Source: Saccoglossus kowalevskii
Lineage: Eukaryota; Hemichordata; Enteropneusta; Harrimaniidae
Reading direction: 5' to 3'
Length of the DNA stretch: 28,250 nucleotides
NCBI RefSeq assembly: GCF_000003605.2
Contig: NW_003127059.1
Location: forward strand, 1 to 28,250
Shown here: piece after piece, positions 1 to 9,914 of the stretch
Position numbering within the stretch: position 1 is the stretch's first letter
How the letters are laid out: each line of letters opens with the position of its first letter
Translations under genes and position numbers: made by a program
The notes under the pieces: generated by a model
Told to the model about the DNA's origin: nothing
The model's input: only the letters and a program-made list of their open reading frames with translations
Database searches by the model: none

Positions 1-495
1 GATTTTGCACAACTTTGTACTCACTTTGAACAACTTTGCGCTGTGCGTTAACATCTTACAACCCACTACGTGCCGACAGCCTCAACAGCTTGTTCTCGAA
101 ATTTGGAAGGAATTTTAAAACATTCCATTAAATAAAAAAACTTACAAAAATGCCACGATTTTCAACTATAAATGATTGACATCACAGTAAGGAAAAACGC
201 AGGAACGTTGCCTTATATCATTTCCATGTGTGTGATGAAAAAAAAAGTAAATTCAACAGCTCATGTATTCAGGGAGTCTCCCATGCAAGTACTAACCACG
301 CCCGATCGTGCTTTACTTAAAACATATGTCAGTCACCCAACCACTCAGCTGCAAGACTTATTTTAAATTAAAACGAATTGGCGACTATTTCATGTTTTTG
401 GATGTCTTAAAATCGATATTGCTTGCACAAATACCTTCTAGGATTGACCTGTGACCTCTACATACTTGGAGTAACACTACGGTAATTTAACATCA
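1..495 (+). repeat. Satellite unit U0, right half only
   Basis: The left edge cuts the unit inside its ACTTTG cluster. Distinctive variants are TTTGTACTC for TTTGCACTC near 15, CATGTATTC near 264, and CTTATTTTAAATTAAAAC near 355. The CATGTATTC variant recurs only in U17 and U29, and CTTATTTTAAATTAAA recurs in U29. The DR1-like site at 445-457 has spacer G (TGACCTGTGACCT) where nearly all others have A. Confidence 0.95.
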
Positions 496-1436
496 ATGTA
501 CGAAATATTTATTCACATTTTCGGACTTTTAACTATGGGAAATGTTATTATGATATCACAGGTAACAATCGCGAATGAAACTACCAACTTTGCAATCGCT
601 TTTCACAACTTTGTAACCAATTTGTTGTCGATTTTTCGCTTGACTGTTGTAATAATCTGCTTATATATTTTGCATTTACGCAATATTTACTTAATATTTT
701 CGAAATTTAACTGCGGGTTGTCATGATAATGACTTACATTAAATATACAAGCAACTCCGCCAACATTTCCTTCGTTTTTTACAACTTTGCACGCTGTTTT
801 CTGCAATTTTACAGTCAGCTCATGTGAACATTTATTGACTGCTTTCAACTGGCTTTTATTAAATTTGTCGACGTCACACTGCGCGTTTTTGTATGCCAAC
901 AACTTGGGACATATATACAAATACATCTATAGACTTTTCAATGACTTTGCACAACTTTGCACTCACTTTGAACAACTTTGCGCTGTGCGTCAACATCTTA
1001 CATCCCACTACGTGCCGACAGCATCAACAGCTTGTTCTCGAAATTTGGAAGGAATTTTAAAACATTCCATTAAATAAAAAAACTTACAAAAATGCCACGA
1101 TTTTCAACTATAAATGATTGACATCACAGTAAGGAAAAAGGCAGGAACGTTGCCTTATATCATTTCCATGTGTGTGATGAAAAAAAAAGTAAATTCAACA
1201 GCTCGTGTATTCAGGGAGTCTTCCATGCAAGTACTAACCACGCCCGATCGTGCTTTACTTTAAACATATGTCAGTCACCTAACCACTCAGCTGCAAGACT
1301 TATTTGAAGTTAAACGAATTGGCGACTATTTCATGTTTTTGGATGTCTTAAAATCGATATTGCTTGCACAAATACATTCTAGGATTGACCTATGACCTCT
1401 ACATACTTGGAGTAACACTACGGTAATTTATCATCA
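496..1436 (+). repeat. Satellite unit U1 (941 bp)
   Basis: Complete unit with several private changes in its left half: ATATTTTGCATTTACGCAAT near 664 where others read ATATATGAGGCATTCACG, and CTGCGGGTTG near 711 lacking one G. The start reads GGGAAATGTTATTATG, intermediate between the GGGACATGTT and GGGAAACGTT types. The right half has TTTAAACATATG and GAAGTTAAAC (one C missing). GGGAGTCTTCC near 1216 breaks the usual GGGAGTCTCCC dyad. The DR1-like site at 1386-1398 is perfect. Confidence 0.95.
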
Positions 1437-2382
1437 ATGAACGAAATATTTATTCACATTTTCGAACCTTTAACTATGGGAAACGTTACTATGATATCAC
1501 AGGTAACAATCCCGAATGAAACTACCAACTTTGCAATCGCTTTTCACAACTTTGTAACCAGTTTGTTGTCGATTTTTCGCTTGACTGTTGTGATAATCTG
1601 CTTATATATGAGGCATTCACGCAACATTTACTTAATATTTTCGAAATTTAACTGCGGGGTTGTCATGATAGTGACTTAGGTTAAATATACAAGCAACTCT
1701 GCCAACATTTCCTTCGTTTTTTACAACTTTGCACTCTGTTTTCTGCCATTTTACAGTCAGCTCATGTGAACATTTCTTGACTGCTTTCAACTGGCTTTTA
1801 TTAAATTTGTCGACGTTACACTGCGCGTTTCTATATGCCAACAACTTGGGACATATATACAAATACATCTATAGACTTTTCAATGACTTTGCACAACTTT
1901 GCACTCACTTTGAACAACTTTGCGCTGTGCGTTAACATCTTACAACCCACTACGTGCCGACAGCATCAACAGCTTGTTCTCGAAATTTGGAAGGAATTTT
2001 AAAACATTCCATTAAATAAAAAAACTTACAAAAATGCCACGATTTTCTACTATAAATGATTGACATCACAGTAAGCAAAGAGGCAGGAACGTTGCCTTAT
2101 ATCATTTCCATGTGTGTAATGAAACAAAAAAAAGTAAATTCAACAGCACGTTTATTCAGGGAGTCTCCCATGCAAGTACTAACCACGCCCGATCGTGCTT
2201 TACTTTAAACATATGTCAGTCACCTAACCACTCAGCTGCAAGACTTATTTGAAGTTAAACCGAATTGGCGACTATTTCATGTTTTTGGATGTCTTAAAAT
2301 CGATATTGCTTACACAAATACATTCTAGGATTGACCTACGACCTCTACATACTTGGAGTAACACTACGGTGGTTTAACATCA
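1437..2382 (+). repeat. Satellite unit U2 (946 bp), S1-type right half
   Basis: The anchor reads ATGAACGAA. The left half is of the GGGAAACGTTACTATG type with CGAACCTTTAAC and GATAGTGACTTAGG, a combination nearly repeated in U25. The right half is subtype S1: TAAGCAAAGAGGCAGG near 2074, GAAACAAAAAAAAG, TTTATTCAGG, CACCTAACC and GAAGTTAAACC. The same S1 set appears 16 units later in U18. The DR1-like site at 2332-2344 has a damaged second half (CGACCT). Confidence 0.95.
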
Positions 2383-3322
2383 ATGTACGAAATATTTATT
2401 CACATTTTCGAACCTTTAACTATGGGAAACGTTACTATGATATCACAGGTAACAATCCCGAATGAAACTACCAACTTTGCAAACGCTTTTCACAACTTTG
2501 TAACCAGTTTGTTGTCGATTTTTCGCTTGACTGTTGTGATAATCTGCTTATATATGAGGCATTCACGCAACATTTACTTAATATTTTCAAAATTTAAATG
2601 CGGGGTTGTCATGGTAATGACTTAGATTAAACATACAAGCAACTCCGCCAACATTTCCTTCGTTTTTTACAACTTTGCACGCTGATTTCTGCCATTTTAC
2701 AGTCAGCTCATGTGAACATTTCTTGACTGCTTTCAACTGGCTTTTATTAAATTTGTCGACGTTACACTGCGCGTTTCTATATGCCAACAACTTGGGACAT
2801 ATATACAAATACATCTATAGACTTTTCAATGACTTTGCACAACTTTGCACTCACTTTGAACAACTTTGCGCTGTGCGTTAACATCTTACAACCCACTACG
2901 TGCCGACAGCATCAACAGTTTGTTCTCGAAATTTGGAAGGAATTTTAAAACATTCCATTAAATAAAAAAAACTTACAAAAAAGCCACGATTTTCAACTAT
3001 AAATGATTGACATCACAGCAAGGAAAAAGGCAGGAACGTTGCGTTATATCATTTCCATGTGTGTGATAAAAAAAAGTAAATTCAACAGCTCGTGTATTCA
3101 GGGAGTCTCCCATGCAAGTACTAAACACGCCCGATCGTGCTTTACTAAAAACATATGTCAGTCACCCAACCACTCTGCTGCAAACATATTTGAAATTAAA
3201 CCGAATTGGCGACTATTTCATGTTTTTGGATGTCTTAAATTCGATATGCTTGCACAAATACATTCTAGGATTGACCTATGACCTCTACATACTTGGAGTA
3301 ACACTACGGTAATTTAGCATTA
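2383..3322 (+). repeat. Satellite unit U3 (940 bp)
   Basis: The left half carries CGAACCTTTAAC and GGGAAACGTTACTATG, as in U2, U19 and U25, and has CATTTCTTGACTG. The right half has CACAGCAAGG near 3014, GATAAAAAAAAG, ACTAAAAACATATG and CACTCTGCTGCAAAC; this set recurs 21 units later in U24. The DR1-like site at 3272-3284 is perfect. Confidence 0.95.
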
Positions 3323-4263
3323 ATGTACGAAATATTTATTCACATTTTCGAACTTTTAACTATGGGACATGTTATTATGTTATCACAGTTAACAATCCCG
3401 AATAAAACTACAAACTTTGCAAACGCTTTTCACAACTTTGTAACCAGTTTGTTGTCTATTTCCCGCTTGACTGTTATGATAATCTGATTATATATGAGGC
3501 ATTCACGCAACATTTACTTAATATTTTCGAAATTTAACTGCGGGGTTGTCATGATAATGACTTAGGTTAAATATACAAGCAACTCCGCCAACATTTCCTT
3601 CGTTTTTTACAACTTTGCACGCAGTTTTCCACCATTTTACAGTCAGCTCATGTGAACATTTCTTGACTGCTTTCAACTGGCTTTTATTAAATTTGTCGAC
3701 GTTACACTGCGCGTTTCTATATGCCAACAAGTTAGGACATATATACAAATACACCTATAGACTTTTCAATGACTTTGCACAACTTTGCACTCACTTTGAA
3801 CAACTTTGCGCTGTGCGTTAACATCTTACGACCCACTACGTGCTGACAGCATCAACAGCTTGTTCTCGAAATTTAGAAGGAATTTTAAAACATTCCATCA
3901 AATAAAAAAACTTACAAAAATGCCACGATTTTCAACTATAAATGATTGACATCACAGTAAGCAAAGAGGCAGGAACGTTGCCTTATATCATTTCTATGTG
4001 TGTGATGAAAAAAATAGTAAATTCAACAGCTCGTGTATTCAGGGAGTCTCCCCTGCAAGTACTAACCACGCCCGATCGTGCTTTACTTAAAACATATGTC
4101 AGTCACCCAACCACTCAGCTGCAAGACTTATTTGAAATTAAACCGAATCGGCGACTATTTCATGTTTTTGTATGCCCAAAATCTTATTGCTTGCACAAAT
4201 ACCTTTTAGGATTGACCTATGACCTCTACATACTTGGAGTAACACTACGGTAATTTAACATCA
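3323..4263 (+). repeat. Satellite unit U4 (941 bp), S2-type right half
   Basis: The left half has private changes (GTTATTATGTTATC, CCCGAATAAAACTAC, TGTCTATTTCCCG). The right half is subtype S2: TAAGCAAAGAGGCAGG followed by GATGAAAAAAATAGTAA and GAGTCTCCCCTGCAAG, matched 16 units later in U20, including CCGAATCGGCG. The end has CCTTTTAGG, shared with U5. The DR1-like site is 4213-4225. Confidence 0.95.
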
Positions 4264-4712
4264 ATGTACGAAATATTTATTCACATTTTCGAACTTTTAA
4301 CTATGGGACATGTTATTATGATATCACAAGTAACAATCCCTAATGAAACTACCAACTTTGCAATTGCTTTTCACAACATTGTAACCAGTTTGTTGTCGAT
4401 TTTCCGCTTGACTGTTGTGATAATCTGCTTATATATGAGGCATTCACGCAACATTTACTTAATATTTTCGAAATTTAACTGCGGGGTTGTCATGATAATG
4501 ACTTAGGTTAAATATACAAGCAACTCCGCCAACATTTCCTTCGTTTTTTACAACTTTGCACGCTGTTTTCTGCAATTTTACAGTCAGCTCATGTGAACAT
4601 TTATTGACTGCTTTCAACTGGCTTTTATTAAATTTGTCGACGTTACACTGCGCGTTTCTATATGCCAACAACTTGGGACATATATACAAATACATCTATA
4701 GAATTTTCAATG

Positions 4713-4753
4713 ACTTTGCACAACTTTGCACTCACTTTGAACAACTTTGCGCT
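4713..4753 (+). repeat. ACTTTG short tandem subrepeat (reference copy in U5)
   Basis: Four ACTTTG words start at 4713, 4723, 4734 and 4744, giving 10, 11 and 10 bp spacing, about one turn of the double helix. The wording is ACTTTGCACA, ACTTTGCACTC, ACTTTGAACA, ACTTTGCGCT. The cluster is in every unit. Three more ACTTTG words lie elsewhere in a typical unit, as in CCAACTTTGCAA, CACAACTTTGTAACC and TACAACTTTGCACGC. U7 has lost exactly one subrepeat (three instead of four). This may be a relic of the short sequence from which part of the long unit grew, which is inference. Confidence 0.85.
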
Positions 4754-4819
4754 ATGCGTTAACATCTTACAACCCACTACGTGCCGACAGCATCAACAGC
4801 TTGTTCTCGAAATTTAGAA

Positions 4820-4837
4820 GGAATTTTAAAACATTCC
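4820..4837. other. GGAAT/ATTCC dyad around TTTTAAAA (reference copy)
   Basis: GGAAT and ATTCC arms of 5 bp flank an 8-base AT centre containing TTTTAAAA, near the middle of every unit. It is very well kept across the array; U13 has ATTTC in the right arm and U26 has an altered left arm with an extra A in the centre. It could form a small cruciform or bind a dimeric protein. Since the whole unit is conserved by homogenisation, conservation alone does not show function. Confidence 0.5.
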
Positions 4838-4841
4838 ATTA

Positions 4842-4883
4842 AATAAAAAAACTTACAAAAATGCCACAATTTTCAACTATAAA
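4842..4883 (+). other. A-rich stretch with AATAAA-like and TATAAA-like words
   Basis: AATAAA at 4842-4847 begins an A-run. A second run of five A follows about 12 bp on, and TATAAA lies at 4878-4883. The order is therefore poly(A)-signal-like, then TATA-like, within about 40 bp in nearly every unit. Both words are expected by chance in AT-rich DNA. There is no gene for them to serve, so they are noted as composition and possible curvature, not as a promoter. Confidence 0.25.
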
Positions 4884-4948
4884 TGATTGACATCACAGTA
4901 AGGAAAAAGGCAGGAACGTTGCCTTATATCATTTCCATGTGTGTGATG

Positions 4949-4957
4949 AAAAAAAAA
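4949..4957 (+). repeat. Length-variable A-run (reference copy)
   Basis: The run after TGTGTGTGATG is nine A here. Across units it ranges from eight (U3, U19, U28) to ten (U8, U26), or is interrupted: A6-C-A3-G in U7 and U11-U14, A7-C-A3-G in U16, A7-T-A-G in U4 and U20, A3-C-A8-G in S1 units, A3-C-A-T-A6-G in U10. It is a main source of unit-length variation and a good marker for subtype. Confidence 0.85.
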
Positions 4958-4982
4958 GTAAATGCAACAGCTCGTGTATTCA

Positions 4983-4993
4983 GGGAGTCTCCC
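4983..4993. other. Perfect GGGAG-T-CTCCC inverted repeat (reference copy)
   Basis: Five-base arms GGGAG and CTCCC surround one T. The dyad occurs once per unit. S1 units U10, U18, U21 and U25, and also U22, have CTCCT; U1 has CTTCC and U17 CTACC. It is the most GC-rich symmetric element in the unit. A binding site or merely a fixed accident are both possible. Confidence 0.5.
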
Positions 4994-5155
4994 ATGTAAG
5001 TACTAACCACGCCCGATCGTGCTTTACTTAAAACATATGTCAGTCACCCAACCACTCAGCTGCAAGACTTATTTGAAATTAAACCGAATTGGCGACTATT
5101 TCATGTTTTTGGATGTCTTAAAATCGATATTGCTTGCACAAATACCTTTTAGGAT

Positions 5156-5168
5156 TGACCTATGACCT
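5156..5168. promoter_or_regulatory. DR1-like direct repeat TGACCT-N-TGACCT (reference copy)
   Basis: Two exact TGACCT half-sites are separated by one base; on the minus strand this is AGGTCA-N-AGGTCA. Established knowledge: this is the DR1 arrangement bound by metazoan nuclear receptors such as RXR, HNF4 and COUP-TF. Perfect copies start at 445, 1386, 3272, 4213, 5156, 6099, 7978, 8919, 10808, 11753, 12697, 13641, 14580, 15526, 16464, 18651, 19594, 21481, 23359, 24305, 26193, 27137 and 28079 (23 of 30). Damaged copies start at 2332, 7032, 9864, 17708, 20539 and 25251. U23 has lost the second half by a 7-bp deletion. Binding is not shown, and homogenisation alone would spread a chance match. 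Confidence 0.3.
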
Positions 5169-5206
5169 CTACATACTTGGAGTAACACTACGGTAATTTA
5201 ACATCA

Positions 5207-6149
5207 ATGTACGAAATATTTATTCACATTTTCGAACTTTTAACTATGGGACATGTTATTATGATATCACAAGTAACAATCCCTAATGAAACTACCAACT
5301 TTGCAATCGCTTTTCACAACATTGTAACCAGTTTGTTGTCGATTTTCCGCTTGACTGTTGTGATAATCTGCTTATATATGAGGCATTCACGCAACATTTA
5401 CTTAATATTTTCGAAATTTAACTGCAGGGTTGTCATGATAATGACTTAGGTTAAATATACAAGCAACTCCGCCAACATTTCCTTCGTTTTTTACAACTTT
5501 GCACGCTGTTTTCTGCAATTTTACAGTCAGCTCATGTGAACATTTATTGACTGCTTGCAACTGGCTTTTATTAAATGTGTCGACTTTACTCTGCGCGTTT
5601 CTATATGCCAACAACTTGGGACATATATACAAATACATCTATAGACTTTTCAATGACTTTGCACAACTTTGCACTCACTTTGAACAACTTTGCGCTGTGC
5701 GTTAACATCTTACAACCCACTACGAGCCGACAGCATCAACAGCTTGTTCTCGAAATTTGGAAGGAATTTTAAAACATTCCATTAAATAAAAAAACTTACA
5801 AAAATGCCACGATATTCAACTATAAATGATTGACATCACAGTAAGGAAAAAGTCAGGAACGTTGCCTTATATCATTTCCATGTGTGTGATGAAAAAAAAA
5901 GTAAATGCAACAGCTCGTGTATTCAGGGAGTCTCCCATGCAAGTACTAACCACGCCCGGTCGTGCTTTACTTAAAACATATGTCAGTCACCCAACAACTC
6001 AGCTGCAAGACTTATTTGAAATTAAACCGGATTGGCGACTATTTCATGTTTTTGGATGTCTGAAAATCTATATTGCTTGCACACATACATTCTAGGATTG
6101 ACCTATGACCTCTACATACTTGGAGTAACACTACGGTAATTTAACATCA
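5207..6149 (+). repeat. Satellite unit U6 (943 bp)
   Basis: The left half resembles U5 (CACAACATTGTAACC, CCCTAATG). It then has CTGCAGGGTTG (a PstI site), GCTTGCAACTGG, TGTGTCGACTTTAC and CACTACGAGCC. The right half has GTAAATGCAAC, TGAAAATCTATATTG and CACACATACATTC. Most of these recur 16 units later in U22. The DR1-like site is 6099-6111. Confidence 0.95.
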
Positions 6150-7082
6150 ATGTACGAAATATTTATTCACATTTTCGAACTTTTAACTATGGGACATGTT
6201 ATTATGATATCACAGGTAACAATCCCTAATGAAACTACCAACTTTGCAAACGCTTTTCACAATTTTGTAACCAGTTTGTTGTCGATTTTCCGCTTGACTG
6301 TTGTGATAATCTGATTATATATGAGGCATTCACGCAACATTTACTTAATATTTTCGAAATTTAACTGCGGGGTTGTCATGATAGTGACTTAGGTTAAATA
6401 TACAAGCAACTCCGCCAACATTTCCTTCGTTTTTTACAACTTTGCACGCTGTTTTCTGTCATTTTACAGTCAGCTCATGTGAACATTTCTTGACTGCTTT
6501 CAACTGGCTTTTATTAAATTTGTCGAAGTTACACCGCGTGTTTCAATATGCCAACAACTTGGGACATATATACAAATACATCTATAGACTTGTCAATGAC
6601 TTTGCACAAATTTGCACAACTTTGCGCTGTGCGTTAACATCTTACAACCCACTACGTGCCGACAGCATCAACAGCTTGTTCTCGAAATTTAGAAGGAATT
6701 TTAAAACATTCCATTAAATAAAAAAACTTACAAAAATGCCACGATTTTCAACTATAAATGATTGACAACACAGTAAGGAAAAAGGCAGGAACGTTGCCTT
6801 ATATCATTTCCATGTGTGTGATGAAAAAACAAAGTAAATTCAACAGCTCGTGTATTCAGGGAGTCTCCCATGCAAGTACTAACCACACCCGATCGTGCTT
6901 TACATAATACATATGTCAGTCACCCAACCACTCATCTACAAGACTTATTTGAAATTAAACCGAATTGGCGACTATTTCATGTTTTTGGATGTCTTAAAAT
7001 CGATATTGCTTGCACAAATACATTCTAGGATTGACCTATAACCTCTACATACTTGGAGTAACACTACGGTAATTTAACATCA
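6150..7082 (+). repeat. Satellite unit U7 (933 bp), one ACTTTG subrepeat lost
   Basis: The shortest complete unit. Near 6600 the ACTTTG cluster reads ACTTTGCACA, AATTTGCACA, ACTTTGCGCTG: one 11-bp subrepeat is missing. The left half has CACAATTTTGTAACC and CTGATTATATATGAGG (an in-line TGA), both matched 16 units on in U23. It has GTCGAAGTTACACC where others have the SalI site GTCGAC. The DR1-like site at 7032-7044 has a damaged second half. Confidence 0.95.
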
Positions 7083-8028
7083 ATGTACGAAATATTTATT
7101 CACATTTTCGAACTTTTAACTATGGGACATGTTATTATGATATCACAGGTAACAATCGCGAATGAAACTACCAACTTTGCAAACGCTTATCACAACCTTG
7201 TAACCAGTTTGTTGTCGATTTTCAGCTTGACTGTTGTGATAATCTGCTTATATATGAGGCATTCACGCAACATTTACTTAATATTTTTCGAAAATTTCAC
7301 TGCGGGGTTGTCATGATAATGACTTAGGTTAAATATACAAGCAACTCCGCCAACATTTCCTTCGTTTTTTACAATTTTGCACGCTGTTTTCTGCCATTTT
7401 ACAGTCAGCTCATGTGAACATTTATTGACTGCTTTCAACTGGCTTTTATTAAATTTGTCGACGTTACGCTGCGCGTTTCTATATGCCAACAACTTGGGAC
7501 ATATATACAAATACATCTATAGACTTTTCAATGACTTTGCACAACTTTGCACTCACTTTGAACAACTTTGCGCTGTGCGTTAACATCTTACAACCCACTA
7601 CGTGCCGACAGCATCAACAGCTTGTTCTCGAAATTTAGAAGGAATTTTAAAACATTCCATTAAATAAAAAAACTTACAAAAATGCCACGATTTTCAACTA
7701 TAAATGATTGACATCACAGTAAGGAAAAAGGCAGGAACGTTGCCTTATATCATTTCCATGTGTGTGATGAAAAAAAAAAGTAAATGCAACAGCTCGTGTA
7801 TTCAGGGAGTCTCCCATACAAGTACTAACCACGCCCGATCGTGCTTTACTTAAAACATATGTCAGTCACCCAACCACTCAGCTGCAAGACTTATTTGAAA
7901 TTAAACCGAATTGGCGATTATTTCATGTTTTTGAATGCCTTAAATTCGATATTGCTTGTACAAATACCTTCTAATATTGACCTATGACCTCTACATACTT
8001 GGAGTAACACTACGGTAATTTAACATCA
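7083..8028 (+). repeat. Satellite unit U8 (946 bp)
   Basis: The left half has CAATCGCGAATG, CGCTTATCACAACC, and an extra T with a T-to-C change in ATTTTTCGAAAATTTCAC near 7283. The right half carries CCCATACAAG, TTTTTGAATGCCTTAAATTC and TTCTAATATTGACC, shared only with U9. The DR1-like site is 7978-7990. Confidence 0.95.
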
Positions 8029-8969
8029 ATGTACGAAATATTTCTTCACATTTTCGAACTTTAACTATGGGACATGGTATTATGATATCACAGTTAACAA
8101 TCCCGAATGAAACTACCAACCTTGCAATCGCTTTTCACAACTTTGTAACCAGTTTGTTGTCGATTTTTCGCTTGACTGTTGTGATAATCTGCTTATATAT
8201 GAGGCATTCACGCAACAGTTACTTAATATTTTCGAAATTTAACTGCGGGGTTGTCATGATAATGACTTAGGTTAAATATACAAGCAACTCCGCCAACATT
8301 TCCTTCGTTTTTTACAACTTTGCACGCTGTTTTCTGCAATTTTACAGTCAGCTCATGTGAACATTTATTGACTGCTTTCAACTGGCTTTTATTAAATTTG
8401 TCGACGTTACGCTGCGCGTTTCTATATGCCAACAACTTGGGACATATATACAAATACATCTATAGACTTTTCAATGACTTTGCACAACTTTGCACTCACT
8501 TTGAACAACTTTGCGCTGTGCGTTAACATCTTACAACCCACTACGTGCCGACAGCATCAACAGCTTGTTCTCGAAATTTAGAAGGAATTTTAAAACATTC
8601 CATTAAATAAAAAACTTACAAAAATGCCACGATTTTCAACTATAAATGATTGACATCACAGTAAGGAAAAAGGCAGGAACGTTGCCTTATATCATTTCCA
8701 TGTGTGTGATGAAAAAAAAAGTAAATGCAACAGCTCGTGTATTCAGGGAGTCTCCCATACAAGTACTAACTACGCCCGATCGTGCTTTACTTAAAACATA
8801 TGTCAGTCACCCAACCACTCAGCTGCAAGACTTATTTGAAATTAAACCGAATTGGCGACTATTTCATGTTTTTGAATGCTTTAAATTCGATATTGCTTGT
8901 ACAAATACCTTCTAATATTGACCTATGACCTCTACATACTTGGAGTAACACTACGGTAATTTAACATCA
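8029..8969 (+). repeat. Satellite unit U9 (941 bp)
   Basis: The left half has CGAACTTTAAC (one T missing), GGGACATGGTATTATG, AACCTTGCAATCG and CGCAACAGTTAC, all shared only with U10. The right half shares CCCATACAAG and TTCTAATATTGACC with U8. The span from the right half of U8 to the left half of U9 is therefore almost repeated as right half U9 to left half U10, the signature of a recent one-unit duplication. The DR1-like site is 8919-8931. Confidence 0.95.
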
Positions 8970-9914
8970 ATGTACGAAATATTTCTGCACATTTTCGAAC
9001 TTTAACTATGGGACATGGTATTATGATATCACAGTTAACAATCCCGAATGAAACTACCAACCTTGCAATCGCTTTTCACAACTTTGTAACTAGTTTGTTG
9101 TCGATTTTTCGCTTGACTGTTGTGATAATCTGCTTATATATGAGGCATTCACGCAACAGTTACTTAATATTTTCGAAATTTAACTGCGGGGTTGTCATGA
9201 AAATGACTTAGGTTAAATATACAAGCAACTCCGCCAACATGTCCTTCGTTTTTTACAACTTTGCACGCAGTTTTCCACCATTTTACAGTCAGCTCATGTG
9301 AACATTTCTTGACTGCTTTCAACTGGCTTTTATTAAATTTGTCGACGTTACACAGCGCGTTTCTATATGCCAACAACTTGGGACATATATACAAATACAT
9401 CTATAGACTTTTCAATGACTTTGCACAACTTTGCACTCACTTTAAACAACTTTGCGCTGTGCGTTAGCATCTTACAACCCACTACGTGCCGACAGCATCA
9501 ACAGCTTGTTCTCGAAATTTAGAAGGAATTTTAAAACATTCCATTAAATAAAAAAACTTACAAAAATGCCACGATTTTCCACTATAAATGATTGACATCA
9601 CAGTAAGCAAAGAGGCAGGAACGTTGCCTTATATCATTTCCATGTGTGTGATGAAACATAAAAAAGTAAATTCAACAGCTCGTTTTTTCAGGGAGTCTCC
9701 TATGCAAGTACTAACCACGCCCGATCGTGCTTTACTTTAAACATATGTCAGTCACCAAACCACTCAGCTGCAAGACTTATTTGAAATTAAACCGAATTGG
9801 CGACTATTTCATGTTTTTGGATGTCTTAAAATCGATATTGCTTGCACAAATACATTCTAGGATTGACCTATGGCCTCTACATACTTGGAGTAACACTACG
9901 GTAATTTAACATCA
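8970..9914 (+). repeat. Satellite unit U10 (945 bp), S1-like right half
   Basis: The left half matches U9. The middle switches to GCAGTTTTCCACCATT and TACACAGCGCG, shared with U11 (the first also with U4). The right half is S1-like (TTTTCCACTATAAATG, GCAAAGAGGCAGG) with a private A-run, GAAACATAAAAAAG. GCGTTAGCATC near 9462 and TATGGCCTC near 9869 are shared with U18 and U21. The DR1-like site at 9864-9876 is damaged (TGGCCT). Confidence 0.95.

Larger units (their letters stand above)
4264..5206 (+). repeat. Satellite unit U5 (943 bp), reference unit
   Basis: Used here as the reference because its length equals the array mean and it has no large indel. The left half carries CAAGTAACAATCCCTAATG and CACAACATTGTAACC, and the end carries CCTTTTAGG. 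Its left-half variants recur in U6, so the span from the end of U4 through U5 looks like a one-unit duplication giving the end of U5 and the start of U6. The DR1-like site is 5156-5168. Confidence 0.95.

Noticed and set aside
496-726. Short forward frame beginning at the anchor ATG, repeated in most units, resembling a hydrophobic membrane peptide
   Set aside because: It recurs only because the DNA recurs, is broken by indels in about a third of units, overlaps a reverse frame, and has no recognisable domain. Codon-position bias in the changes is not visible.
4468-4490. Possible CENP-B box at TTCGAAATTTAACTGCGGGG
   Set aside because: The CENP-B core needs TTCG, seven bases (with A at the fifth), then CGGG. 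Here eleven bases separate TTCG and CGGG, so the spacing is wrong.
4502-4511. TTAGG followed by TTA in CTTAGGTTAAAT, recalling insect-type telomere repeats
   Set aside because: It is a single occurrence per unit without tandem repetition; a chance word.
4459-4695. Reverse-strand frame of 78 codons repeated in most units
   Set aside because: It is antisense to two forward frames, and its variants track DNA subtypes rather than preserving residues. No homology is recognised.
4842-4883. AATAAA and TATAAA as a real terminator and promoter pair
   Set aside because: Such words are frequent in AT-rich DNA, no coding unit accompanies them, and conservation is explained by array homogenisation.
5424-5429. 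CTGCAG variant in U6, U16, U22, U23 and U24 as a separate subfamily
   Set aside because: It is a single G-to-A change that could arise repeatedly; it was used only together with other markers.
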